A DNA stretch of 64,000 nt from an uncultured Pseudomonadales bacterium. Lineage in GTDB: Bacteria > Pseudomonadota > Gammaproteobacteria > Pseudomonadales > Azotimanducaceae. Both the position numbers and the translations under genes were made by a program. The notes beneath the pieces are model-generated. The model made no database searches. It was not told where the DNA came from and saw nothing but the letters and a program-made list of their open reading frames with translations. Below are positions 36,037-44,652 of this stretch, piece after piece; position 1 is the stretch's first letter; every line of letters starts with the position of its first letter. The stretch spans positions 1,922,001-1,986,000 of the forward strand of contig CATOTI010000002.1 in assembly GCA_951813295.1 (NCBI GenBank), given 5' to 3'.

Positions 36037-36366
36037 ATGAGCGCGGAATCGGCCGGTAGTCAGCAACGTATCTTCGCGGCGATCGCGGACCCGCAACGTC
36101 GGGCGATGATCGGGATGCTCGCCGACAAGCCGATGCCGGTGCGTGAACTGGCTGCTCGATTCGACATCAGTCGACCCGGCGTCTCGAAACACCTGCGGGT
36201 CCTTCGCGAAGCCGGCCTCGTGCGCGAACAGAAGGTCGGCCGCCAGCGCCTCTACGAGGTGAACCGAGAGCCGCTCCTCGCCGTGGCGGACTGGCTGACG
36301 ACGCTCTGGTCGGATCGGTTGAACGCCCTTCAAGAACTCGTTCTGCAGATGGAGGATGAACCGTGA
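36037..36366 (+). CDS. ArsR-family winged-helix transcriptional regulator
   Basis: A 109-aa protein. IFAAIADPQRRAMIGMLADK, VRELAARFDISRPGVSKHLR and LREAGLVREQKVGRQRLYEV make the complete ArsR/SmtB helix-turn-helix and wing. No metal-binding cysteine pair is visible, so it is probably of the non-metal, SRPBCC-partnered type. It overlaps the next gene by four bases (GTGA) and has two palindromes at its start codon, so it should repress its own operon. Co-encoded SRPBCC proteins are a common partner of this branch. Confidence 0.92.
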   Translation: MSAESAGSQQRIFAAIADPQRRAMIGMLADKPMPVRELAARFDISRPGVSKHLRVLREAGLVREQKVGRQRLYEVNREPLLAVADWLTTLWSDRLNALQELVLQMEDEP

Positions 36367-36797
36367 GCCTTGCCGATATCGAACTCGAACACATCATCTC
36401 CGCGCCGATCGCGAAGGTCTCGAGAGCGATCAGAACGCCCGCCCTCGTGGTCCAGTGGCTCGGCTGCATGCGCTACACAGGCGAACTCGGCGCTACGTTC
36501 TTCATGCAGCCGGACCCGGACAAACGGGCAGCGGATTCGATCGAGGGCGCGACGCATTGCGAACTCGTGGCGCTCGAGGATGAGCGCATGGTGTTTACCT
36601 GGTTTTTGCCGGATACGCCGAAAACGACCGTCACGATCGAACTCGAAGCGCCCGATGATGAGACGACGGTCGTGCGTTTGCGCCATGCGGGATGGGATGC
36701 GTTTCCCGATGCGGCGATCGAAGCGGTCTGGCAAGCGCTCAAAGGTGGATGGGCGAGTGGTGTCTTACCGAATCTCGACGCCACCGTGCGCGCCTGA
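36363..36797 (+). CDS. SRPBCC (AHSA1-like) family protein
   Basis: A 144-aa protein from GTG 36363. LADIELEHIISAPIAKVSRAIRTPALVV, then MVFTWFLPDTPKTTVTIELE and ETTVVRLRHAGW, follow the START/SRPBCC strand order with a hydrophobic ligand cavity. The function may be ligand binding or stress-related protein folding. It ends at TGA 36795, inside the first copy of a 23-base tandem repeat. It is co-transcribed with the ArsR-family regulator. Confidence 0.88.
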   Translation: MSLADIELEHIISAPIAKVSRAIRTPALVVQWLGCMRYTGELGATFFMQPDPDKRAADSIEGATHCELVALEDERMVFTWFLPDTPKTTVTIELEAPDDETTVVRLRHAGWDAFPDAAIEAVWQALKGGWASGVLPNLDATVRA

Positions 36798-36830
36798 CGC
36801 GCCAATCCGTGCGCGCCTGACGCGCCAATC
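36785..36830 (+). repeat. Exact 23-bp tandem duplication across the stop codon of the SRPBCC gene
   Basis: The unit that starts at 36785 is repeated without mismatch from 36808 to 36830. It includes the last codons and the TGA stop of the SRPBCC gene, so the duplication leaves the protein unchanged and places a second copy of the coding end in the spacer. A recent slippage event is the likely cause. Confidence 0.9.
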
Positions 36831-36944
36831 CGCGAACGCCCGATGTAAGGGCTGCCGCCTGTCGCGGGCGAGTTGCACTGATTCCGCACAACGCGCCGCC
36901 GTATCCGGGGGAAATTACGCTCGAAAGCGTTTCTCGAGGCCACC

Positions 36945-38150
36945 ATGGGCAAGGACTTCGACGTCACCGTCGTGGGCGCCAGTTTCGCCGGGCTCGCCTG
37001 TGCTCGAGCGGCGGCAGAGCGCGGCCTCGACGTTCTTGTGCTCGAGTCGCGGCGGGCGCCGACGATTGGTCTTCGCACGACGGGCATTCTGGTGCAGGAA
37101 GCCATCGCGCACATCGATTTACCGCCCGACGTGCTCGGCAAGATCGAAGGGGTTCGCCTTTATGCACCGAGTCTCGAGTTTGTTGATCTCGCTGCCCCGG
37201 GGTATGCGTTCTATGCGACGGACCTGCCTCGCGTCATGCACGAGCAAGCGGCCGACGCCGTTCGCTCAGGCGTCGAGATCCGTTGGGGTACGCCTTTTCG
37301 ATCCGCCATCGCCGAGGCCGAGCGCATCGCGATTCCGACGAACGCGACCACGACGCGTTTCCTGGTGGGGGCGGACGGCGCGCAGTCTCGGGTGGCGCGA
37401 TCCTTTGGTCTCGGCACGAACCGACGCTTTCTCACCGGTCTCGAATACGAATTCGAAGGTCTCGAAGGCGTCGACGCGGGATTCCTGCACGTCTTCATCG
37501 ATGCGGAATCGGCGCCTGGCTATATCGGTTGGGTGGTGCCGGGGCCGCGCGTGGCCCAGGTGGGTTTGGCTTCGCGCCACCCGGGCAAGGTCGACCTCGA
37601 GGGTTTCCTGCGACGCATCGAAGGACTGTTCGATTTCTCGGCAGCGCGCCGCATCGAGACTCGCGGTGGCGTGATTCCCGTCGGTGGGCGGGTCGGTCGA
37701 ATCGTGCGCGATCGCGTCGTTTTGCTTGGTGATGCGGCCGGCACTGTCTCGCCCCTCACCGCGGGGGGAATACACCGAGCGCTTGAACTCGGGCCGATAC
37801 TGGGCGAGCTCATTGCCGACTGCGTGGCGCTTTCGGCGGCCGATTTCGAATCACGCGCCGAGCGGGAGCTCCGCTATCCCCGCTATCGCGCGAAGCGATT
37901 GCTGCGCTTGCTGGCCGACCACCAGCCGTCCAACGCGATGGTCGATCGACTGTTTGGTTTCGACCTCTTCAGGGCGTTCGCGCAACTCGTGTTCTTTCAT
38001 CAGCAAGGCCTCTTCTCGCGCGACGCTTGGCGGGACCTACGCCGGCTATTCGCCGGTACGCCGCCTCAGTCGAACGAGAAGCCCTCGGGCCAGGTGTCTT
38101 GCGGCTCGAAGCCGAGCAGGTCGCGTGCGGGTGCCGGGTCGGCGCGATAG
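36945..38150 (+). CDS. FAD-dependent oxidoreductase (geranylgeranyl-reductase-like)
   Basis: A 401-aa flavoprotein. VTVVGASFAGLACARAAAERG (GxGxxG-type FAD motif) opens it; FLVGADGAQSRVARSFGL (DG motif) sits near 142 and VVLLGDAAGTVSPLTAGGIH near 258. These are the three hallmarks of the p-hydroxybenzoate-hydroxylase-fold geranylgeranyl reductases and related oxygenases. It reduces double bonds of isoprenoids or hydroxylates aromatic compounds. The last 84 bases overlap the converging epimerase gene. ATG 36945 is 8 bases past GAGGCC. Confidence 0.88.
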   Translation: MGKDFDVTVVGASFAGLACARAAAERGLDVLVLESRRAPTIGLRTTGILVQEAIAHIDLPPDVLGKIEGVRLYAPSLEFVDLAAPGYAFYATDLPRVMHEQAADAVRSGVEIRWGTPFRSAIAEAERIAIPTNATTTRFLVGADGAQSRVARSFGLGTNRRFLTGLEYEFEGLEGVDAGFLHVFIDAESAPGYIGWVVPGPRVAQVGLASRHPGKVDLEGFLRRIEGLFDFSAARRIETRGGVIPVGGRVGRIVRDRVVLLGDAAGTVSPLTAGGIHRALELGPILGELIADCVALSAADFESRAERELRYPRYRAKRLLRLLADHQPSNAMVDRLFGFDLFRAFAQLVFFHQQGLFSRDAWRDLRRLFAGTPPQSNEKPSGQVSCGSKPSRSRAGAGSAR

Positions 38151-38818
38151 TGCTTTTTCGGTCGGCTCGTCGCGAAGACGATTTCGAACTGGTGCGGATC
38201 CAAGGTCGTCTCGACGCAGGCCGTGAAGAAACGTCCGGCGTCGTTGTGGCTCAAGAACACATCGAAGCCCGAAGCCGCCGCGAGCTCTTCGGCATGACTC
38301 GGGCTCCGGGGAAGCCAACCGAGGCGGCAGGCGATGACCGAGAGGCCGTAGACCCGGGCATACATCTCACCGAGATCTTCGAGCCAGAGCTTGGTCAACG
38401 CGTAGTGGTTGATGACCTTCGGTCCGTCGGCGAGCGTCGTCGCGCGGCCGAGTCCGCCGCCCTGACTATGACCGGTTACGACCTGTACCGAGCTCGCGAG
38501 AACGAGTTTGCCGACGCCCTGCTCCCGCGCCGCGTCGGCCACGTGATAGAGCCCGCGCACGTTCGGCTCGAGTAACTCGTCGATGAAATCGGCTTCGTCC
38601 GGGGTCGCGGCCAGGTGGATGACGACGTCCTGGCCTCGGGCTGCTTGGCGCACGGCGTCGCGATCGAGGATGTCTCCGACGATCGTCTGATCGACGCCGG
38701 GCGATGCCAGGCGGTCGAATCCGGTGACGTGATGACCGTTTTCCTTGAGCGCGCGTACCGCGGCTTTTCCCACGCCACCCGCCGCGCCCGTGATCAGCAC
38801 GTTTTGTGATTCAGCCAT
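38066..38818 (-). CDS. NAD-dependent epimerase/dehydratase family protein
   Basis: A 250-aa extended short-chain dehydrogenase, ATG 38818. VLITGAAGGVGKAAVRALKE carries the dinucleotide motif; YALTKLWLEDLGEMYA holds the catalytic YxxxK (near residue 150), and LASSVQVVTG the serine strand. The 3' end overlaps the convergent flavoprotein by 84 bases. The length is somewhat short for UDP-sugar epimerases and fits the uronate-dehydrogenase-like NAD(P)-dependent subgroup; the substrate is not clear. Confidence 0.83.
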   Translation of the reverse strand: MAESQNVLITGAAGGVGKAAVRALKENGHHVTGFDRLASPGVDQTIVGDILDRDAVRQAARGQDVVIHLAATPDEADFIDELLEPNVRGLYHVADAAREQGVGKLVLASSVQVVTGHSQGGGLGRATTLADGPKVINHYALTKLWLEDLGEMYARVYGLSVIACRLGWLPRSPSHAEELAAASGFDVFLSHNDAGRFFTACVETTLDPHQFEIVFATSRPKKHYRADPAPARDLLGFEPQDTWPEGFSFD

Positions 38819-38964
38819 CGTTGTCCTTGTCCGCACGTCAAAACAATCGTCCGGTGCAGTGCGGGTTCGATGCAATAAGGAACGATCGTCATCGCGGCTC
38901 ACGCTGATCCGGGGCAAAAGCCCGGCGTGCTAGCATCGCGGGTTTGTTTGCTGCGCCGGTCTTG

Positions 38965-41838
38965 ATGTCCCGCGGACTCCTCATTGCCCTTTTCCTCGCG
39001 TTTGCGCTCCCCGCTTCTGCCGACGGGACCGCTGTCGTGGGCAGCTTCCTGAGCGAAGAAAATGCCGAACGTCGCGCTCGCGAAGTGCTCGAACGGATGG
39101 GCATGGACGCATCGATCGTCGTGATCGAAATCGAATCCCGACGTTGGCACCGCGTAGTCGTCGCCGATCCCGACGCACGATCATTGGTCGGCGTGCTGCG
39201 CGCGGCGGGATTCGATGCGTTCTTCGCCAGCGGTGATGTCGGCGCACGCTCGGCGTCGCGTCGGCCCGCCAGAAAGGCGCCGCCGGCCCGAACGGATTCG
39301 ATCGTCGCGAGCGCGCCGCCACCGGCCATCGCGCACCCCGATGGCGGGCCCGATCGCGGGCTCGATCGCGGGCCGGATCGAATCGCACCGGCGGTCTTCC
39401 CGGTGTCGGACCCCACCCGGACGGTATCGGGCGATCAGTCGCTCAAGGGCAATTTGAACGGCGTGCCGATGCACTACATCAACGTGCCGACCTATTCCCA
39501 CGATGCTTATCCCATCACGCTCGATGGTGCGGTGGACGAAGCCGTTTGGGCGGAGGTGGCGTTCTACGACAACATGCTTGTGGCCGTGCCCGGGACCGGC
39601 GAGCCGGGCGAACATCCGACCGAGCTTCGGCTGTTCGCGACCGAGAAAGGGCTCTACGCGAGCGCGGTCATGTATCAGCCGCCCGAGACGTTGGTGAGCC
39701 GGCTCTCGAAGCGAGATGAATACATCGATCGGGACACCTTCGGCATCACCCTGGACACCACCGGCGAAGGTCACTTTGCCTACTGGTTCATCCTGGGCCT
39801 CGGCGACTCGATGATGGACGGCAAGGTCCTGCCGGAACGGCGTTATTCGAGTTCCTGGGACGGCACGTGGATCGGCAAGTCCGCCAAGCGCGACGACGGC
39901 TGGAGCGTGGAGGCGTTTTTTCCGTGGTCGATGATGAACGTGCCGGAACGCGACGGTGTGCGACAGGTCGGTTTCGTTGCGAGTCGTCAGGTCGCTTATA
40001 CCAACGAGCGATACCAGTGGCCCGGGCATCCGTATTCGTCGGCGCAGTTCGTGACGGCGATGAACAGCATGTCGGTCGAAGGCGTCCAACCGCGCCAGCA
40101 GTACTCGATCATCCCGTATGCATCGCAAACGGCCGACCTTGCGGCGGACGATCAGAGGACGCGCGCCGGTTTCGACGCGGCGTGGCGCCCGAGTCCCGAG
40201 CTCGAGCTCACGGCGAGCGTGGCACCCGATTTCGGTGCGGTTGAGGTCGACGACGTCGTCTTGAACCTCACGGCGTTCGAGACATTTTTTCCCGAGAAGC
40301 GGCTTTTCTTCCTTGAAGGAAGCGAGGTTTTCGAGAGTACGCCCCGGTCCGATTTCGGCATGCCGATGCGAACGCTCAACAACGAGAACTTCGCGACAAC
40401 CTCGCGGCGGGTCTTTATGCGCGATTTCATGCCTGCGCCGATCTCGATCGTGAATACGCGACGCATCGGCGGTACGGCAACGCAAGTCGACAGGAACGAT
40501 GCGACGCCGTTGCGCGGCGAGCGGGATCGACCGACCGATCTCCTGGGCGCCGCCAAGTTGACGGGTTCCATGGGCAAGCTGCGCTACGGCATCCTGGCCG
40601 CGCTCGAGGACGAGGTGGAATGGCGTGCCCGGAATGCCGACGACGTCGAAACGATGATTCGTGCCGATGGGCGCGACGTCGGCGTCGCGCGCTTGCTGTA
40701 TTCCGGTGCGGGCGCCAACCGCTGGGGCGTGGGCTACATCGGCACGTATGTCGGCGGGTCGCAATATGACGCCGCAGTGCACGGGCTCGATGCGAACTTC
40801 ACGTCGGGCAACGGCCGCTGGATCGCGGATCTGCAGCTCGTCTCGAGCGATGTAGACGATGAATCCGGCCAGGGCGCGGTGTTCGATTTACGTTACGCGC
40901 CGGGCTCGAACTTCCAGCACAAGCTCGAACTCGACTACTTCGACGAAAACATCGACCTGAACGATCTCGGCTTCCTGCGGCGCAACGACTACAGCGCCGC
41001 CCAATACGTACTTCTCTATGCCGCTCCCAAGCCGCGCGGTTGGCTTCGCGGTACACGCGGCGCCGTGGCGTTTCGACAGGAGTACAACCTGTCGAAAGGA
41101 CAGGTGGTCGACAGCGGGATCTACTGGCGCAACATCGCGGTGTTGCCATGGCGCAATACGCTGCGATCAGGCTTCGGCTATTTCCCGGAGCGATGGGAGG
41201 ACCTCGACAGCCGTGGCAACGGTGCGTATCGAACGAGCGAGCGTTGGTGGTGGACGCTCTTGCTCTCGACGGACGCGAGCAAGATGTTCAGCTGGTCGGC
41301 GGGGCTCGGCGGCACCCAGGAGAATCTCGGCGACTGGACGGATGCTTTGAAGCTCGGTGTCACGATTCGACCGTCGGATCGAATCTCCGCCGATATCGAC
41401 ATCAACTACAAACGCCGCGACGGTTGGCTCGTCTACCAGGGCGACCGGAACTTTGGTGCCTACCACGGCACGGATTGGCAACCGTCGTTCAAGCTCACCT
41501 GGTTCGTGGCACCGAGACATCAGGTGGGCGCCCAGTTTCAGTGGGCGGGCGTGCGGGTTGCGGAACAAGGCTTCTACGCCGTGCCGGCTGGCGATGGCGA
41601 ACTCGTACCGGCACAACGTACCCGCGAGAGCCATGACTTCACGGTGAGTCTCCTGACGGCCCAGCTCCGTTATCGCTGGGAGATCGCGCCGCTGACGGAT
41701 CTCTTTGTCGTCTACAACGTCGGCAACAGCCTGCCGAACCAGACCTACCTCGCGTTCGATGATCTCTTCGAGGATACGTGGCAGGAGCCGGTGATCGACG
41801 CATTCATCGCCAAGCTTCGCTGGCGATTCGGCAACTGA
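38965..41838 (+). CDS. Exported SPOR-like/CBM9-like/DUF5916 outer-membrane protein
   Basis: A 957-aa protein. ATG 38965 is chosen because a signal peptide (LLIALFLAFALPASA) follows. Residues about 25-90 look like a SPOR peptidoglycan-binding domain (TAVVGSFLSEENAERRARE, then RRWHRVVVADPDARSLVG). Residues 170-340 are a carbohydrate-binding DOMON/CBM9-like sandwich (PITLDGAVDEAVWAEV, SSWDGTWIGKSAK), and the remainder is a DUF5916 beta-barrel with alternating aromatic strands ending in KLRWRFGN, a typical C-terminal phenylalanine barrel strand. A role in outer-membrane carbohydrate or peptide handling is inferred. Confidence 0.85.
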   Translation: MSRGLLIALFLAFALPASADGTAVVGSFLSEENAERRAREVLERMGMDASIVVIEIESRRWHRVVVADPDARSLVGVLRAAGFDAFFASGDVGARSASRRPARKAPPARTDSIVASAPPPAIAHPDGGPDRGLDRGPDRIAPAVFPVSDPTRTVSGDQSLKGNLNGVPMHYINVPTYSHDAYPITLDGAVDEAVWAEVAFYDNMLVAVPGTGEPGEHPTELRLFATEKGLYASAVMYQPPETLVSRLSKRDEYIDRDTFGITLDTTGEGHFAYWFILGLGDSMMDGKVLPERRYSSSWDGTWIGKSAKRDDGWSVEAFFPWSMMNVPERDGVRQVGFVASRQVAYTNERYQWPGHPYSSAQFVTAMNSMSVEGVQPRQQYSIIPYASQTADLAADDQRTRAGFDAAWRPSPELELTASVAPDFGAVEVDDVVLNLTAFETFFPEKRLFFLEGSEVFESTPRSDFGMPMRTLNNENFATTSRRVFMRDFMPAPISIVNTRRIGGTATQVDRNDATPLRGERDRPTDLLGAAKLTGSMGKLRYGILAALEDEVEWRARNADDVETMIRADGRDVGVARLLYSGAGANRWGVGYIGTYVGGSQYDAAVHGLDANFTSGNGRWIADLQLVSSDVDDESGQGAVFDLRYAPGSNFQHKLELDYFDENIDLNDLGFLRRNDYSAAQYVLLYAAPKPRGWLRGTRGAVAFRQEYNLSKGQVVDSGIYWRNIAVLPWRNTLRSGFGYFPERWEDLDSRGNGAYRTSERWWWTLLLSTDASKMFSWSAGLGGTQENLGDWTDALKLGVTIRPSDRISADIDINYKRRDGWLVYQGDRNFGAYHGTDWQPSFKLTWFVAPRHQVGAQFQWAGVRVAEQGFYAVPAGDGELVPAQRTRESHDFTVSLLTAQLRYRWEIAPLTDLFVVYNVGNSLPNQTYLAFDDLFEDTWQEPVIDAFIAKLRWRFGN

Positions 41839-41887
41839 CGATTGCGGGACCGCCGGGGCCGTAGCCGCCGGCGGTGGGACGTTCCTG

Positions 41888-42406
41888 CTAACGCTTCATC
41901 CGCATGGCGCCGAGGAAATCCATCTTGCCGAGCGGGGTACCGCCCTGGCGGAGCAGGTCGTAGGTGGTTGTCGCGTGGAAGTAGAAATTCGGTAGCGAGA
42001 ACGACATCAGGAAGTCTTCCGCGACGAACGGGATCTCGTTGCCGCCGATCTTGAAGATGATGTCGTTGCCGACAAACCCGTTGACCTGATCTTCGGTGAA
42101 ACCGTCGACGGCCGCGCGGGAGTCCTTGATGAGCTGCTCGAGGCCGGCGTAGTCCTCGCCTTGCGGTGTGGGCGGACTGAATTCGCCGGAGACGGCCGCG
42201 TTCAACGCGCCCATGGAGTGGTGCGCCGTCGAGACGACCTGGAAGCGGAACGGCAGCATGTCGTCGATGAGCTTCGATTCGACGATCGCATCGAGGTCCT
42301 TGCCCGCTTCCTCGGCGTGCTTGCGGCCCTTGGCGAGTACGCCTTCGGTCGCGCCGAGGACCTGAGCGAAATTCTTGACGGTGGCATCGAACAACGAAAA
42401 TGCCAT
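41888..42406 (-). CDS. DUF1993 family protein
   Basis: A 172-aa protein. It begins AFSLFDATVKNFAQVLGATEGV and continues LIDDMLPFRFQVVSTAHHSM, the DUF1993 pattern: a four-helix DinB-like bundle with a metal-site histidine pair possible in TAHH and FYFHATTTYDLLRQ. Function unknown; DinB-like proteins bind metals or bacillithiol-type thiols. It is single and convergent with the big barrel gene (49-base gap). The start ATG 42406 has GGAGAG upstream. Confidence 0.85.
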   Translation of the reverse strand: MAFSLFDATVKNFAQVLGATEGVLAKGRKHAEEAGKDLDAIVESKLIDDMLPFRFQVVSTAHHSMGALNAAVSGEFSPPTPQGEDYAGLEQLIKDSRAAVDGFTEDQVNGFVGNDIIFKIGGNEIPFVAEDFLMSFSLPNFYFHATTTYDLLRQGGTPLGKMDFLGAMRMKR

Positions 42407-42554
42407 GGGATCTCTCCTTGGAATGGGGCAAAGGCGCGGATTCTAACTGTGAACGGTTCGCTGCCGCGCGTCGGCTGCGGGATTTCGCGTCGGCATCTGG
42501 CGACGGCCCGCGGCGCGTGTTCCCCTTGGCCTTCGATGATTGTGGAGAATCGTG

Positions 42555-43376
42555 ATGGCGACACAGGCCGAGAAATCGAATCGATTTTGGGAGCTTCACC
42601 GCGAAGCCGGCGTGTTTGCGTTGCCGAACCCGTGGGATCCGGGTTCGGCGAAGATGCTCGAAGGGATGGGGTTCGTGGCACTCGCGACGACGAGTTCCGG
42701 TTTCGCCCAGACGCTCGGGCGGATGGACGGTGAGGTGACGTTCGAGGAAAAGCTCGAGCATTGTCGTGCGCTGGTCGACGCCACGGATATTCCGATCACC
42801 GTCGATTTCGAGAACGGCTTCGCGCACCCGCCGGAGGATGTCGCCGTCAACGTGCGTCGCTTGGCCGAAACGGGCGTCGCGGGTGCTTCGATCGAGGACT
42901 TCACCGGCGATTCGGATCACCCGATCTATACGATGGATCTCGCGGTCGAACGTGTCCGGGCCGCGGTCGAGGCCGCCGCGTCATTGCCGTTTCCGTTCAT
43001 GATCACGGCTCGTTCCGAGCATCTCCTGCACGTCGGACCCGAGGTCGATCAGGCGATCGAGCGAGTCGTCGCTTACGAGCGAGCCGGCGCCGGCGCCGTT
43101 TACGCACCGGGTCTCAAGACGCTCGCCGACATCGAGGCATTGACCGCGGAAGTGACGGTCCCCGTCAACGTTCTCGGTCCGTTTCTCAGCGCTCACACGC
43201 TCGAAGAAATTGGTAACGCGGGTGCCAAGCGCGTGAGCCTCGGTGGTGCACTCGCGCGACGCATTGCCGCGGCGACGATCGAAGCCGGGCGAAGCTTCCT
43301 GGACGGACGACTCGACTGGGTACGCGAAGCGGCGCCAGCGGGCGCCGTCAAGGCGTTGTTCGAAAGCGGCGCCTGA
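42555..43376 (+). CDS. Isocitrate lyase/PEP-mutase family protein
   Basis: A 273-aa protein. PNPWDPGSAKMLEGMGFVAL, ALATTSSGFAQTLGRMDGEV, PITVDFENGFAHPPEDV and GASIEDFTGD are the conserved phosphoenolpyruvate-mutase and isocitrate-lyase motifs. The aspartate and glutamate in VDFENG and GASIEDF would bind Mg2+. It cleaves or isomerises a 2-oxo acid or carboxylate (2-methylisocitrate lyase-like). The length is short compared with true isocitrate lyase. It lies in a + strand run with acyl-CoA dehydrogenase, which fits carboxylic-acid catabolism. Confidence 0.87.
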   Translation: MATQAEKSNRFWELHREAGVFALPNPWDPGSAKMLEGMGFVALATTSSGFAQTLGRMDGEVTFEEKLEHCRALVDATDIPITVDFENGFAHPPEDVAVNVRRLAETGVAGASIEDFTGDSDHPIYTMDLAVERVRAAVEAAASLPFPFMITARSEHLLHVGPEVDQAIERVVAYERAGAGAVYAPGLKTLADIEALTAEVTVPVNVLGPFLSAHTLEEIGNAGAKRVSLGGALARRIAAATIEAGRSFLDGRLDWVREAAPAGAVKALFESGA

Positions 43377-43451
43377 AGCGACCACGCGAGGTTTTGAGAT
43401 CGCCCGGAGCGCGGTACTCTGGCTTCTTTGGTTCAGACGGCGGGCAACTCG

Positions 43452-44633
43452 GTGAGCGCAATCAGTGAATTCCGTGCGGAGACGCGCGCGTGGATAGAAG
43501 AGAACCTGCCAAAAGAAGTGGCGGGCCAACCGGACTTTTTCTCCGGTGGTACGAAGGGACAGCCGCAGAGCGCTGATCATCGGCGCTGGTTCGAAGCCTG
43601 CTACGAGCGCGGTTTCACCGTGCCGACCTGGCCGAAGGAATTCGGTGGAGCTGGGCTCGAAGGTGGTTTTGCGCAGACGCTGCGTGCCGAGTTCGCGCGG
43701 GCGGGCGCGCCCGCACCGCTCGGCGGAATGGGTGTCACGATGATCGGGCCGACGCTGCTCGAGTACGGCACCGACGATCAGAAAACGCGCCACTTGCCGA
43801 AGGTCGCGAGCGGCGAGATCCGCTGGTGCCAAGGCTACTCGGAGCCCAACGCCGGATCGGACCTTGCATCGTTGCAGACACGCGCGATCGATCAGGGCGA
43901 TCACTATCTCGTCAACGGCTCGAAGATCTGGACGTCCGGCGCCAACTTCGCGGACTGGATCTTCTGTCTGGTGAGAACCAATCCCGATGCGCCGAAACAC
44001 GAGGGCATCAGCTTTGTGCTCTTCCCGATGGATGACCCCGGCGTCACGGTCAAACCCATCGTGCTCATTTCCGGCGAGTCACCATTTTGTCAGTGCTTCT
44101 TCGATGACGTGAAGGTCGCCAAGGCCGACCTCATCGGTCAGGAGAACCGTGGCTGGACCGTCGCGAAGCGACTCCTGCAACACGAACGCCAGATGATCTC
44201 GGGCATGGGCGGTGGTGCCGTCGGCGGTCCGCGCGAGGGCCTCACGGATCTCGGCAAGCGCTGGTACGGCGAGGAGGACGGCAAGATCGCGAGCAACGCC
44301 GGGCGCGAGGAAATCACCGGCATCGACATCGATTCGCGCGCATTCAATCTCACGGCGCGTCGTGCAGCCGAAGAAAACGCGTCGGGATCGACGCCGACTT
44401 TCGTGACGTCGATGTTCAAGTACTACGCGACGGAACTCTCCAAGCGCCGCTCGGAAGCGATGGTTTCGCTCTACGGCACGCAAGGTGTCGGTTGGGACGG
44501 GGACGACTTCGATCGGCGGGCGCTCGGCGAAACGCGCACTTGGCTCGGCGGCAAAGCCGGAACGATCGCGGGCGGTAGCTCCGAGGTCCAGCTCAACATC
44601 CTGGCGAAGCGAATCCTCGGTTTGCCCGACTAG
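43452..44633 (+). CDS. Acyl-CoA dehydrogenase
   Basis: A protein of about 393 aa, flavin-dependent. ISEFRAETRAWIEENLPKEV, then EIRWCQGYSEPNAGSDLASL (FAD and substrate contacts) and the C-terminal AGGSSEVQLNILAKRILGLP are diagnostic. It oxidises an acyl-CoA at the alpha-beta bond and passes electrons to ETF. GTG 43452 is the chosen start; a TTG at 43428 would add eight residues. It is followed at once by a CoA hydrolase/transferase gene, supporting an operon for short or branched acyl-CoA use. Confidence 0.88.
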   Translation: MSAISEFRAETRAWIEENLPKEVAGQPDFFSGGTKGQPQSADHRRWFEACYERGFTVPTWPKEFGGAGLEGGFAQTLRAEFARAGAPAPLGGMGVTMIGPTLLEYGTDDQKTRHLPKVASGEIRWCQGYSEPNAGSDLASLQTRAIDQGDHYLVNGSKIWTSGANFADWIFCLVRTNPDAPKHEGISFVLFPMDDPGVTVKPIVLISGESPFCQCFFDDVKVAKADLIGQENRGWTVAKRLLQHERQMISGMGGGAVGGPREGLTDLGKRWYGEEDGKIASNAGREEITGIDIDSRAFNLTARRAAEENASGSTPTFVTSMFKYYATELSKRRSEAMVSLYGTQGVGWDGDDFDRRALGETRTWLGGKAGTIAGGSSEVQLNILAKRILGLPD

Positions 44634-44652
44634 CGGCAACTCGGTCGAGGCG

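Noticed and set aside
36370..37674. A 434-codon + strand frame across the SRPBCC and FAD-reductase genes
   Set aside because: Serine/arginine-rich shadow in another phase, crossing two well-supported genes.
39181..40782. A 533-codon minus-strand frame inside the SPOR/DUF5916 gene
   Set aside because: Shadow of the + strand gene, with arginine- and histidine-rich composition and no domain.
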